Below, in pieces: positions 54,833 to 63,870 of a stretch of DNA of 64,000 nt. The notes under the pieces are model-generated. The model was not told the origin of the DNA. It saw only the letters and a list, made by a program, of their open reading frames with translations, and ran no database searches. The position numbers and the translations under genes are program-made. Source of the stretch: JBNGOQ01 sp050589645. Its GTDB lineage: Bacteria > Bacteroidota > Bacteroidia > Flavobacteriales > Flavobacteriaceae. The stretch lies in the NCBI RefSeq assembly GCF_050589645.1, contig NZ_JBNGOQ010000002.1, positions 620,001 to 684,000 of the forward strand, given 5' to 3'. Each line of letters opens with the position of its first letter. The stretch's first letter is position 1.

Positions 54833-55705
54833 ATGAAGCTAAGTCCGTCAGAACTCATTCTGAATCCCGACAATAGCATTTATCACCTTAATCTACAGCC
54901 TGAGGATATCGCAGATACGATTATCACCGTTGGTGATCCGGATCGTGTGGACATGGTGTCGCGGTATTTTGATAGCATTGAAATCAAAAAGGGAAAACGG
55001 GAATTCATCACCCACACCGGGCATTTCAATGGAAAACGATTGACCGTGATTTCAACGGGGATAGGAACAGACAATATTGATATTGTCATGAACGAATTGG
55101 ACGCCCTTGTAAATATCGATTTTAAGAACAGGGCGGTTAAACCTGAGGCCTCCTCCTTGGACATTGTCCGGATAGGAACTTCTGGGGCCTTACAACCCGA
55201 TATCGCGGTAGACTCCTTCCTTATGAGCCAATACGCCATTGGCTTTGATAATCTATTGCATTTTTATCAGAGTGAAGAGGTACAACATCCAGAGATACAA
55301 CTCGCCTTTATAGATCATACCAATTGGTCTATCTTTAAATCCATTCCCTATGTGGTCAATTGTGACATGGGCCTGGCAAAACGACTCCTTTCCGATTCGG
55401 TTCGGCAGGGTTTTACGGCCACAAATGTTGGTTTTTATGGCCCCCAAGGCCGGAAACTACGCTTGGAAACGGAGGACAACGAGCTTAATTCAAAGCTTTC
55501 GAGTTTTGAGCACCAAGGGATACGCATTACCAATCTGGAAATGGAGACATCGGGCATCTATGGGCTTGCCTTGCTCTTGGGGCATCGTGCAGTTTCCATG
55601 AACTGTATTTTGGCCAATAGAAGTACGGGTGAATTCTCCAATAAACCCAAAAAAGCCATGCGCGAACTTATTCAATATACTTTGCAAAAACTTACCGAGG
55701 CTTGA
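54833..55705 (+). CDS. Uridine phosphorylase-like nucleoside phosphorylase
   Basis: 290 residues of the PNP/UDP family: VGDPDRVDMVSRYF (phosphate site), STGIGTDNIDIV, VRIGTSGALQPDI and NLEMETSGIYGLA (ribose-binding Met-Glu region). It should cleave a nucleoside with phosphate to a base and ribose-1-phosphate. It is the middle of a tight plus-strand cluster and its stop overlaps the TTG start of the next gene. Confidence 0.88.
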   Translation: MKLSPSELILNPDNSIYHLNLQPEDIADTIITVGDPDRVDMVSRYFDSIEIKKGKREFITHTGHFNGKRLTVISTGIGTDNIDIVMNELDALVNIDFKNRAVKPEASSLDIVRIGTSGALQPDIAVDSFLMSQYAIGFDNLLHFYQSEEVQHPEIQLAFIDHTNWSIFKSIPYVVNCDMGLAKRLLSDSVRQGFTATNVGFYGPQGRKLRLETEDNELNSKLSSFEHQGIRITNLEMETSGIYGLALLLGHRAVSMNCILANRSTGEFSNKPKKAMRELIQYTLQKLTEA

Positions 55706-56553
55706 AAAAGGTAAAGATCGTTGGTGTTCCTGAACATTTTAACTTACCCTGGCACTTAGCCATTTCCGAGGGCGCTTTTGCTGAACGCGGCATAGCCCTG
55801 GAATGGACAGATATCCCTGAAGGTACAGGGAAGATGTGCCAAATGCTCCAGGACAAGGAGACCGATCTGGCCATTATCCTCACAGAAGGTTTGGTCAAAA
55901 GCATTAGCCAGGGGAACCCCGCTAGAATTGTTCAGGAATATATTGCTTCGCCTCTATTATGGGGAATTCATGTGGCCGCCAAGGGACCTCACCAACATCT
56001 GGCGGACCTGGAAAATTCGGTTGCTGCCATAAGTCGATTGGGTAGCGGCAGTCATTTAATGGCCTACGTGCATGCCCAGCAGTTGGGATGGGATTTGGAG
56101 AGGCTTCAATTTAAGGTGGTCCACAATCTGGAAAGCGCTGTGGAAGCCTTGACCCAAGGGCAGGCCGATTATTTCATGTGGGAACATTTTACCACCAAGC
56201 CTTTAGTGGATTCAGGGGTTTTCAGAAGCTTGGGCGATTGCCCCACACCCTGGCCTTGTTTTGTGCTGGCCACTACAGAGGCCTTTAGTAATGAAAACCA
56301 CGGTCTTTTGGTCCATATTTTGGAGGTAATCAACCTCTATACTTCAGAATTCAAGGCCATTCCAAGCATTGACCGTACCTTGGCCAACCGCTACGGGCAA
56401 CAGCTCGAGGACATCCAAGAGTGGTTGGAGCTGACCCGCTGGAGCCAATCTCAAGTAACGGCAGAAGTTCTTGATAACGTGCAAGATAAGCTTCTTCTTC
56501 TAAAGTTAATCAAGAAGAGAATGCCTTATGAATCCCTGCTTACCAGGCGATAG
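55702..56553 (+). CDS. Cytosolic solute-binding-like protein (NMT1/THI5-like fold)
   Basis: 283 residues, TTG start at 55702 within TTGA, overlapping the phosphorylase stop. It has the two-lobe periplasmic-binding layout (PWHLAISEGAFAERGI, TDLAIILTEG, AISRLGSGSHLMAYVHAQQ) but no signal peptide or lipobox and no neighbouring permease. It therefore probably stays in the cytosol and may act as an enzyme or sensor. Thiamine-pyrimidine (NMT1/THI5) resemblance is weak. Ligand unknown. Confidence 0.72.
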   Translation: MKKVKIVGVPEHFNLPWHLAISEGAFAERGIALEWTDIPEGTGKMCQMLQDKETDLAIILTEGLVKSISQGNPARIVQEYIASPLLWGIHVAAKGPHQHLADLENSVAAISRLGSGSHLMAYVHAQQLGWDLERLQFKVVHNLESAVEALTQGQADYFMWEHFTTKPLVDSGVFRSLGDCPTPWPCFVLATTEAFSNENHGLLVHILEVINLYTSEFKAIPSIDRTLANRYGQQLEDIQEWLELTRWSQSQVTAEVLDNVQDKLLLLKLIKKRMPYESLLTRR

Positions 56554-57205
56554 GTTTTTTGCCTTTTTGAATCAAAATTTCATTGGCCTTGCTAAAGTGT
56601 TTGTTGCCAAACCACAGGCCTCTGTTGGCACTGAGTGGAGACGGGTGCCCCGATTTCAATATATGGTGCTTGCCGGCGTCTATTAGATTTGCCTTTCTTT
56701 TGGCAAAACCACCCCACAAGAGAAATATCAATCCTTCCCGCTCTGAAGAAAGCTTTTTGATCACCGCGTCGGTAAAGATTTCCCATCCCTTATTTTGATG
56801 GCTTCCCGCCTGATGCGCCCTAACGGTCAGGGTGGCATTCAAAAGGAGTACACCCTGATCCGCCCAACGTTCCAGATTACCGCTTTTTGGATAAGGTTGG
56901 TTCATGTCGGTCTCTATTTCCTTAAAAATATTGATGAGCGATGGCGGATGGGGAATTCCGTCATGCACGGAAAAGCACAAGCCGTTGGCTTGATTGGGAC
57001 CGTGGTAGGGATCTTGGCCAATAATGACCACTTGGGTGTCGGGGAACGGACTATGGTCAAAGGCGGCAAAAATGTCCTTTCCCCGGGGGTAACAGGTCGT
57101 ACTGCCGTATTCTTTTTTTACGAAATGGGCCAAGGTCGAAAAATAGGGCTGGTTAAACTCCTGCTCTAACTGGGCTTTCCAACTTGGATGGATGTTGACG
57201 TTCAT
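56540..57205 (-). CDS. ung: Uracil-DNA glycosylase
   Basis: About 221 residues from the ATG at 57203-57205 (a longer in-frame start lies upstream). Family-1 UDG motifs are complete: the catalytic GQDPYHGPNQANGLCFSV, the LLNATLTVR block, and HPSPLSANRGLWF with the conserved His. It removes uracil from DNA. It overlaps the end of the convergent solute-binding-like gene. Confidence 0.96.
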   Translation of the reverse strand: MNVNIHPSWKAQLEQEFNQPYFSTLAHFVKKEYGSTTCYPRGKDIFAAFDHSPFPDTQVVIIGQDPYHGPNQANGLCFSVHDGIPHPPSLINIFKEIETDMNQPYPKSGNLERWADQGVLLLNATLTVRAHQAGSHQNKGWEIFTDAVIKKLSSEREGLIFLLWGGFAKRKANLIDAGKHHILKSGHPSPLSANRGLWFGNKHFSKANEILIQKGKKPIAW

Positions 57206-57278
57206 TTGATGTTCCAATACTTGCTTTGCCACCAAAAATAATAATATCTTTCCTCACCAAAACCCTTAGTTGACTAAA

Positions 57279-58784
57279 ATGGCGTTTAAACTTAAATTCA
57301 CCTTTCCCACAGCACATACCATTCTTTTTGTGATTGCGGGCATGGTGGCCCTTTTGACCTGGATCATCCCAGCGGGCCAGTTCGATAGATTGTCCTATGA
57401 TACCGAGAATAACACCTTTGTACGGAGTAATGCGCAAGGCACAGAAACCTTGGAAGCCTCGCAAGAGACCCTGAATGCACTGCAAATAAAGATCCCCTTG
57501 GAAACATTTACGGAAGGGGCGTTGGGAAAGCCGATCAGTATTCCCGATTCCTTCAGGGAACTGGAGGCCCGGCCACAAGGGTTTACCGCCTTTATTCAGG
57601 CACCGTTAAAGGGTATCCTAGAAGCTGGAGACATCATCCTTTTGGTGCTCATCATTGGTGGACTCATCGCCATTGTAAATGCTACAGGCGCCTTTGAGGC
57701 AGGGATTGCCTGGCTTTCCCAAAGACTTGTGGGAAGGGAATTCCTGCTGATCATCATGGTCACCAGTCTGATTGCCCTTGGCGGCACTACTTTTGGACTC
57801 GAGGAAGAAACCATTGCCTTCTACCCTATTTTGATTCCGATTTTCCTTGCCGCCAAGTACGACGCCATTGTAGCGGTTGCATCGATCTATATTGGATCAT
57901 CTATCGGTACCCTGGCATCCACAGTAAACCCGTTCAGCACCATTATAGCCTCAGATGCCGCAGGAATAAGCTGGACCGTGGGCCTACAGGCCCGGTTGTT
58001 GATGTTGGTTTTGGGGGTAGCCATATGTCTTCTGTACATTCTCCGGTATGCTCGACGGGTCAAAAAGGACCCTTCCAAATCGCTTGTATATGATCAAAGG
58101 GCCGAAATTGCACAGCTGTTTGCAGGGAGCTCCTCCAGCCATGTGCCTGCCTTGACCGGTCGGTTGCGCTTCGTATTACTGGTCTTTATTTCATGTTTTG
58201 TGGTGATGGTATACGGGGTTTCCCAATTGGGGTGGTGGTTTTTGGAAATGACAGCGGTTTTCCTGGTGGGTGCTATCGCCATAGGGTTCATTGCTGGCAT
58301 CAGTGAACGCATCTTTGTGGAAAAATTTATTAGAGGTGCTGCCGACCTGCTGGGGGTGGCCTTCATTATTGGGATTGCAAGGGGCGTTACCGTGCTGATG
58401 GAGGACGGATTGGTGAGCGACACCTTGTTGTTCCATGCAAGTTCGGTGACCGAAGGCATGCACAAAGGTCTTTTTATCAATGTGGTGCTCTATATTTACA
58501 GTGGGCTATCGTTCTTTATCCCCTCTTCCTCCGGGATGGCCGTATTGACCATGCCCATTATGTCTCCCTTGGCCGATACCGTGGGCGTTGGTCGTGAAAT
58601 AGTGGTCAATGCCTATCAATACGGTGTGGGCCTGTTTAAATTTGTGAGTCCGACCGGAATTATACTGGCCTCCCTGGCCATGGTAAAGGTGGGCTACGAC
58701 AAATGGCTGAAATTTGTACTCCCTTTGGTGGGTATCCTATGCGTACTGGCCATGGCAGCCCTTACGATTTCCATTTACATATAA
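57279..58784 (+). CDS. YfcC-family membrane transporter
   Basis: 501 residues from the ATG at 57279 (TTG three codons earlier). About 12 hydrophobic helices span the length; the first (TILFVIAGMVALLTWIIPAG) is at the N terminus. TTFGLEEETIAFYPILIP, GSSIGTLASTVNPFST and SFFIPSSSGMAVLTMPI are typical of the YfcC/C4-dicarboxylate-like ion-transporter superfamily. Substrate (amino acid or dicarboxylate) unknown. It is 39 bases upstream of mutS2, so co-transcription is possible. Confidence 0.88.
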   Translation: MAFKLKFTFPTAHTILFVIAGMVALLTWIIPAGQFDRLSYDTENNTFVRSNAQGTETLEASQETLNALQIKIPLETFTEGALGKPISIPDSFRELEARPQGFTAFIQAPLKGILEAGDIILLVLIIGGLIAIVNATGAFEAGIAWLSQRLVGREFLLIIMVTSLIALGGTTFGLEEETIAFYPILIPIFLAAKYDAIVAVASIYIGSSIGTLASTVNPFSTIIASDAAGISWTVGLQARLLMLVLGVAICLLYILRYARRVKKDPSKSLVYDQRAEIAQLFAGSSSSHVPALTGRLRFVLLVFISCFVVMVYGVSQLGWWFLEMTAVFLVGAIAIGFIAGISERIFVEKFIRGAADLLGVAFIIGIARGVTVLMEDGLVSDTLLFHASSVTEGMHKGLFINVVLYIYSGLSFFIPSSSGMAVLTMPIMSPLADTVGVGREIVVNAYQYGVGLFKFVSPTGIILASLAMVKVGYDKWLKFVLPLVGILCVLAMAALTISIYI

Positions 58785-58823
58785 CCGTTGTATACTGTAC
58801 CTTTGCCTCGGCAAAAAAAAGCG

Positions 58824-60995
58824 ATGGACCCAATATACAGCAAAACCCTTGAAGATCTAGAGTTCCCCACGGTGTTGGACCAACTGGCGGATCGCTGCCA
58901 TACCGATCTGGGAAAGCTGCGCGCGCAATCGGTAACGCCCTTGGCCAGCAAGGAGGCGATCATAGAGGCCTTGGGTCAAACCTCGGAATACCTATCGTCC
59001 TTTGAAAACGAGAACCGCATTCCCAATCACGGTTTTGATGGGATAGACACCGAATTGAAGTTGTTGTCCATAGAGAACACCACCCTGGAGATAAGCGGGT
59101 TCAAAAGAATTGCTTCCCTATGCCATACGATGGCAACCCACAAGAAGTTCTTTAAAAAATTCCATGCGTACTACCCCCTCCTCTTTACACGGTCCGAAGT
59201 AGTGGAACTACAGTCGGAAATCCCAAAGTATATTGATCAGGTCATCGACAAATTTGGAGAGGTCAAGGATAGTGCATCGGTCAACCTAAAGGGTATCAGG
59301 CAACAGATGCATACGGTGAAAGGAAATATCAACAAGAGCTTTGCCGCTGCCCTTAACACCTATTCCGGGGCCGATTTTTTGGATGAGATCCGGGAATCCG
59401 TGGTGGACAATAGGCGGGTACTTGCGGTAAAGGCCATGTACCGAAAAAAGGTAAAGGGCTCTGTGATGGGTTCCTCCAAGACCGGAAGCATCGTTTATAT
59501 TGAGCCAGAGGCCACACTTCGGTATAGCCGGGAACTCAACAACCTGGAGTTTGAGGAGACCGAGGAAATTCAGCGAATCCTAAATACACTTACGGACCAG
59601 ATAAGGCCCTACGTTTCCCTCCTATCCGACTATCAGGATTTTTTGGCCCATATGGACCTTACCGCGGCCAAGGCCAGGTATGCCGAGGATATGAATGCTT
59701 TGATGCCGACCATCAATGACAAGCAGGAATTGTTTCTGCGCGATGCCTATCACCCCTTATTGTATTTAAGCAATAAGTTAAAAAGGGAAAAGACCTATCC
59801 ACAGACCATTGCCTTACATCCTGAGAACCGAATCATTGTTATCTCGGGCCCCAATGCCGGAGGCAAGAGCATTACGCTAAAGACCATAGGCCTGTTACAG
59901 CTAATGGTGCAAAGTGGCCTGTTGATTCCTGTGCACGAGCGCAGTACGGTCTGTCTCTTCCAAAAGGTACTTACGGATATCGGTGATAACCAATCCATTG
60001 AAAATCATCTCAGCACTTACAGCTATAGGCTCAAGAACATGAACCACTTCCTTAAAAAGTGCAATAAGGATACACTCTTCCTGATCGATGAGTTTGGGAC
60101 CGGAAGTGACCCTGAGCTCGGAGGTGCCCTGGCCGAAATTTTCTTGGAGGTATTTTACGAACGGGGTGCCTATGGCGTGATTACCACACACTATGCAAAC
60201 CTAAAACTATTGGCCAACGAACTACCCCATATGGCCAATGCCAATATGCTTTTTGATGGAAAGACCCTGGAGCCTATCTTTCAATTGGTCATGGGAGAAG
60301 CTGGCAGTTCGTTTACTTTTGAAGTGGCACAGAAAAACGGAATTCCGTACAGTCTTATCAACAAGGCGAAGAAAAAGATTGCCAGGGGCAAGGTGCGTTT
60401 TGATGCCACCATTGCCAAACTGCAAAAGGAACGCAGCAAGATGGCGAAGACCGGCTCGCGGTTGCAGGAAGAGGAGTCCAAGGCAAGGGACGAGGCCAAA
60501 CGTCTGGAAGCGATGAATACCAAAATCAAATCCAAGTTGGAAAACTATCAGGAACTCTACGATCACAACCAACGCATGATCTATTTGGGCAACAAGGTGA
60601 ACACCGCCGCAGAACGCTATTTTCAGGACAGCAAAAAAAGACCCTTAATTTCTGAGCTCCTACGGATCGTAGAAACGGAAAACAGCAAACGGAAGAAAAA
60701 AACGGCCAAGGAGTTCAAGGAACAGCGCCAGAAAAAAGTCCAGGTAGAGCAGGAAGTGCAGCGTGAGGTGAAAGTAATCCGCGAAAAGAAAAAGGTGGCC
60801 AAGAAGAACACCCAGGCAAAGGAAAACAACAAACCCAGACCGATGTTCAAAGTAGGTGACCGGGTACGTTTACCCGATGGCAAGGCGGTGGGCAGCATTG
60901 ATAGCCTGGAAAAAAATAAGGCTGTGGTCAATTATGGGATGTTCACCACACGGGTAAACGTGGATCAATTGGAACTGGTGGAGGCCAAAAAGTAG
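58824..60995 (+). CDS. MutS2-family ATPase lacking the Smr domain
   Basis: 723 residues from the ATG at 58824 (a TTG at 58788 is in frame). Walker A (SGPNAGGKSITLK) is at about residues 340-353, and Walker B with the signature (FLIDEFGTGSDPELGGALA) at about 419-437. A long coiled coil follows, with many Lys/Glu, then a small beta-barrel-like end (FKVGDRVRLPDG...VNVDQLELV). The usual C-terminal Smr endonuclease domain of about 80 residues is absent, so nicking activity is not expected. MutS2 proteins act at branched DNA or stalled ribosomes. Confidence 0.9.
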   Translation: MDPIYSKTLEDLEFPTVLDQLADRCHTDLGKLRAQSVTPLASKEAIIEALGQTSEYLSSFENENRIPNHGFDGIDTELKLLSIENTTLEISGFKRIASLCHTMATHKKFFKKFHAYYPLLFTRSEVVELQSEIPKYIDQVIDKFGEVKDSASVNLKGIRQQMHTVKGNINKSFAAALNTYSGADFLDEIRESVVDNRRVLAVKAMYRKKVKGSVMGSSKTGSIVYIEPEATLRYSRELNNLEFEETEEIQRILNTLTDQIRPYVSLLSDYQDFLAHMDLTAAKARYAEDMNALMPTINDKQELFLRDAYHPLLYLSNKLKREKTYPQTIALHPENRIIVISGPNAGGKSITLKTIGLLQLMVQSGLLIPVHERSTVCLFQKVLTDIGDNQSIENHLSTYSYRLKNMNHFLKKCNKDTLFLIDEFGTGSDPELGGALAEIFLEVFYERGAYGVITTHYANLKLLANELPHMANANMLFDGKTLEPIFQLVMGEAGSSFTFEVAQKNGIPYSLINKAKKKIARGKVRFDATIAKLQKERSKMAKTGSRLQEEESKARDEAKRLEAMNTKIKSKLENYQELYDHNQRMIYLGNKVNTAAERYFQDSKKRPLISELLRIVETENSKRKKKTAKEFKEQRQKKVQVEQEVQREVKVIREKKKVAKKNTQAKENNKPRPMFKVGDRVRLPDGKAVGSIDSLEKNKAVVNYGMFTTRVNVDQLELVEAKK

Positions 60996-61065
60996 TTTAC
61001 CCCCGCCCCTTCTGTCGAGGCAAATCATAGGTATTTCAACCAACAAGTCGTATTTTTGCAGTGTA

Positions 61066-61479
61066 ATGGAATTGGAAGAAGGAAAAAAATTGATTTTGTT
61101 CGACGGGGTATGTAACCTATGCAATGGGGCGGTGCAATTTATCATCAAAAGGGACCGCAAGGATACCTTCCGCTATGCTGCTTTGCAAAGTCCACTTGGC
61201 GAGCAATTCATCGAGGCCAGAAAGATAGACACCACCAAGGTAGATTCCATTATCTTGGTAGCACCCGGCGTTGCGTATTATACCAAGGCCGCTGCGGCTT
61301 TAAAGATCGGCCAGGCATTTGGGGGCGGTTGGAAACTTTTGGCCATCCTGGAATGGATTCCTCCCATCATCAGCAATGCAATCTATGACATCATTGCCAA
61401 GAACCGCTACCGCTGGTTTGGAAAAAAAGAGGCCTGCATGATTCCTACGGCCGAACTAAAGGCCAAATTTTTGGGCTAA
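61066..61479 (+). CDS. DCC-family (DUF393) thiol-disulfide oxidoreductase
   Basis: 137 residues. The N-terminal LILFDGVCNLCNGAVQF holds the D-G-x-C-x-x-C motif of YuxK-like proteins, with a downstream FRYAALQS block. A redox-active CxxC on a thioredoxin-like fold is expected; partner unknown. It follows mutS2 by 70 bases. Confidence 0.9.
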   Translation: MELEEGKKLILFDGVCNLCNGAVQFIIKRDRKDTFRYAALQSPLGEQFIEARKIDTTKVDSIILVAPGVAYYTKAAAALKIGQAFGGGWKLLAILEWIPPIISNAIYDIIAKNRYRWFGKKEACMIPTAELKAKFLG

Positions 61480-61583
61480 CTAGATCAGAACGCCCTTTTA
61501 CGCATCGAAACCAGCGCTTTGCGCGTTGGCTGTTTGTTATTGGTATTAATGGGATTAGGTTTAAGCAAACTTTAAATCCGCCA

Positions 61584-63608
61584 ATGATGAAAAAACTAGC
61601 TTTTGTACTCGCCTTTGTACCCCTACTATGTTTTGCCAATGACCTACAAGTTCCTTCCACGATAAAGGAAGTGACTGTCTATTTGAACGGAGCTCAAATA
61701 ACCCGTACCGCACAGTGCAGCTTAAATGCCGGCACTACAGAAATGGTATTCACAGGGCTTTCGGCCAAAATCGAGGAGCACAGTATACAGGTTTCGGGCC
61801 TACAGGCCGTATCGATCTTGGCCATGTCCTACGATATTGATTATCTCACCAAGGTCGAGAGCCATCCCGAAGTAGCAAAATGGAAAAAGGAAATTAACGC
61901 GCTTCAATCCAAAATTGCCTTTTTGCAAAACAGGATAAACGGGCTCGAAGTGGAAGAACAGCTCATTTCAGCGAACCAACAACTCCATTCCGATACCCAG
62001 GCCCTGGATCTGGATAAGATCAAGGAAATTAGCACCTATTATCGGCAACGCATAACCGCTATCAAGGACGAAATCTTTACCACCCGAAAAGAAATTGAAC
62101 TGTTGAAAGAAGCGTTGCAGCAACTGGAACTTCAATTGGCTGAAATTAACCAAGCCCCTGAAAAGAGGCAGGGGAAACTGAAAATACGGTTTGATGCCCC
62201 GGCTGCTACAAGCCTGCAACTAGCCCTGACCTATACGGTAAAGGATGCAGGATGGATCCCTACCTATGATATCAAATCCAAGCAGATGAACGACCCTATA
62301 AAACTGACCTACAAGGCCCTGGTCTACCAAAAGACGGGGAATGCATGGAAGAACGTAAAGGTGATCCTGTCTACCGGGAACCCCCATCTAAATGTGGAAA
62401 AACCCGATTTGGGCACGAAGTACCTCAACTTTGTGAGCCGCCATCAAAAGCGTTATGGCAGTGGAGCCGTCAAAAAACACAAATACGCCTTTAACCCCAC
62501 AGTGAAACGGGTGCTAGGCACAGTCACCGATGCCTCGGGTGCTCCCCTACCCGGCTGTAGCGTAGTCATTAAGGGAACCACCATAGGAACCCAGACCGAT
62601 TTTGATGGCAACTATGCCCTTGATATTAAGGAGGGACAGACGCTGGCCATCTCCTATATCGGATTCAGAACACAGGAACTTCCCATCTACGCTTCCCTGA
62701 TGAACGTACGCCTGGATGAAGACGCTGAGATGCTCGAGGAAGTGGTGGTCACCGCATACGGAACCGCCGGCACCGCTTCCTCTGGAAGCGTACGTGGTTA
62801 TTCCAGTACCCCAAAACCCGTTTTACCGCTCTACCTGATAGACGGTGTTCCCGTGGACGGCTTTGCCGAGGGCGACCTGGACGAAAGCGAAATCCTGTCC
62901 ATTGAAGTCCTCAAAGAAGCGAGCGCTACCTCTATTTATGGAAGCCGGGGAGCTCATGGGGTAATCCTGATCACCACACGCAAAAGCCGACAAAAGGAAG
63001 GCGTGACCAGTACGGAGTTCGTTATTAAAAAGCCCTACTCCATTGTATCGGATGGGGACATCACGGCCATAGAGATCAACACCTATCAGTTCGATGCGAC
63101 CTATGAATACTTTGCGGCCCCGATCGTCAATGAGAATGTGTTTCTCACCGCCTCCTTTACGGATTGGGAGCGTTATAACCTGTTACCTGGAGAGGCCAAC
63201 GTCTATTTTGATGGTGGTTATGCGGGGAAAACCGCGATCGATCCCTATATCGCCAAGAAAGAAATGTCCGTTTCCCTGGGAATTGATCCCAGTATTACCG
63301 TTGTGCGCAGGCAGAACAAAAATTTTAAGAGCAACGCTTTTATCGGAAGCAACCGAATTTTGGATAGGAATTACGAACTGGAGGTGAAAAACAATAAGTC
63401 AACTCCAATTACCCTAAAGCTGATGGACCGTATTCCGCAGTCGCAAAACAAGGAAATCAAAGTAAGTGAAATAGAAACTTTTACCGCCGATTACGATAAA
63501 AAGAAAGGGCTATTGACCTGGAAACTGGAATTGAACAGCAAGGAGAACAAAAAGGAAGGTTTCTCCTTTAAGGTAAAGTATCCACGCTACAGAGCCATCT
63601 CCTTGTAG
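61584..63608 (+). CDS. DUF4139 (MuiA-like) protein with inserted SusC-type carboxypeptidase-regulatory and plug domain
   Basis: 674 residues. The signal peptide (about 1-18) leads to DUF4140 (about 24-100), a coiled coil (100-195) and the first part of DUF4139 (about 198-300). Residues about 305-470 then form an insertion: a carboxypeptidase-regulatory-like domain (VLGTVTDASGAPLPGCSVVI, DFDGNYALDI) followed by a TonB-receptor plug-like stretch (YLIDGVPVDGF, IEVLKEASATSIYGSRGAHG). DUF4139 resumes and runs to the end. No barrel follows, so it is not a receptor. The insertion is in frame and the flanks continue normally, so it is probably a genuine domain gain. Confidence 0.85.
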   Translation: MMKKLAFVLAFVPLLCFANDLQVPSTIKEVTVYLNGAQITRTAQCSLNAGTTEMVFTGLSAKIEEHSIQVSGLQAVSILAMSYDIDYLTKVESHPEVAKWKKEINALQSKIAFLQNRINGLEVEEQLISANQQLHSDTQALDLDKIKEISTYYRQRITAIKDEIFTTRKEIELLKEALQQLELQLAEINQAPEKRQGKLKIRFDAPAATSLQLALTYTVKDAGWIPTYDIKSKQMNDPIKLTYKALVYQKTGNAWKNVKVILSTGNPHLNVEKPDLGTKYLNFVSRHQKRYGSGAVKKHKYAFNPTVKRVLGTVTDASGAPLPGCSVVIKGTTIGTQTDFDGNYALDIKEGQTLAISYIGFRTQELPIYASLMNVRLDEDAEMLEEVVVTAYGTAGTASSGSVRGYSSTPKPVLPLYLIDGVPVDGFAEGDLDESEILSIEVLKEASATSIYGSRGAHGVILITTRKSRQKEGVTSTEFVIKKPYSIVSDGDITAIEINTYQFDATYEYFAAPIVNENVFLTASFTDWERYNLLPGEANVYFDGGYAGKTAIDPYIAKKEMSVSLGIDPSITVVRRQNKNFKSNAFIGSNRILDRNYELEVKNNKSTPITLKLMDRIPQSQNKEIKVSEIETFTADYDKKKGLLTWKLELNSKENKKEGFSFKVKYPRYRAISL

Positions 63609-63659
63609 GACCTGTTCTTCCCTTTTTTGGAGAAGAATGCAAATTTTCTATGTAAAAAG

Positions 63660-63681
63660 GCCACCCAAACACCTGGGTGGC
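63660..63681. terminator. Hairpin after the DUF4139 gene
   Basis: Perfect 8-bp stem (63660-63667 with 63674-63681) and 6-base loop, with an A run before and a T-rich stretch after it. It lies 52 bases after the DUF4139 stop, so it may terminate that transcript. Confidence 0.6.
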
Positions 63682-63744
63682 ATACATTTTGTGGCATTTT
63701 TTATACAAGCCATCTCTATCTTTCGGACGTTTTGCAACTGCTTG

Positions 63745-63829
63745 GCACCCTTACGGTGTGTCAATGCGCGTGAAGCATTGTTGCTTTCCTATTTGGAAGC
63801 ATCTAAAAAGAACACCCCCATGCGGGGTG
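63745..63829 (+). other. Series of three small hairpins in an intergenic stretch
   Basis: Three stem-loops follow each other: 63745-63759 (GCACC/GGTGT), 63762-63780 (CAATGC/GCATTG) and 63813-63829 (CACCCC/GGGGTG). They lie in the 262-base interval before the last gene. A structured leader RNA or a repeat element is possible. An open frame of 72 codons runs through the interval but lacks coding character. Confidence 0.35.
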
Positions 63830-63870
63830 CAAGAAGTTATTCATTCAATTACTAAATTTAAATCTGTGCT

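Noticed and set aside
55702..56553. MqnA-type menaquinone enzyme
   Set aside because: The organism has MenB, which belongs to the classical menaquinone route, and the protein lacks recognisable MqnA motifs.
63637..63855. 72-codon open frame in the intergenic region before the last gene
   Set aside because: It runs through several perfect hairpins and its composition is not protein-like, so the DNA is more likely structural or repetitive than coding.
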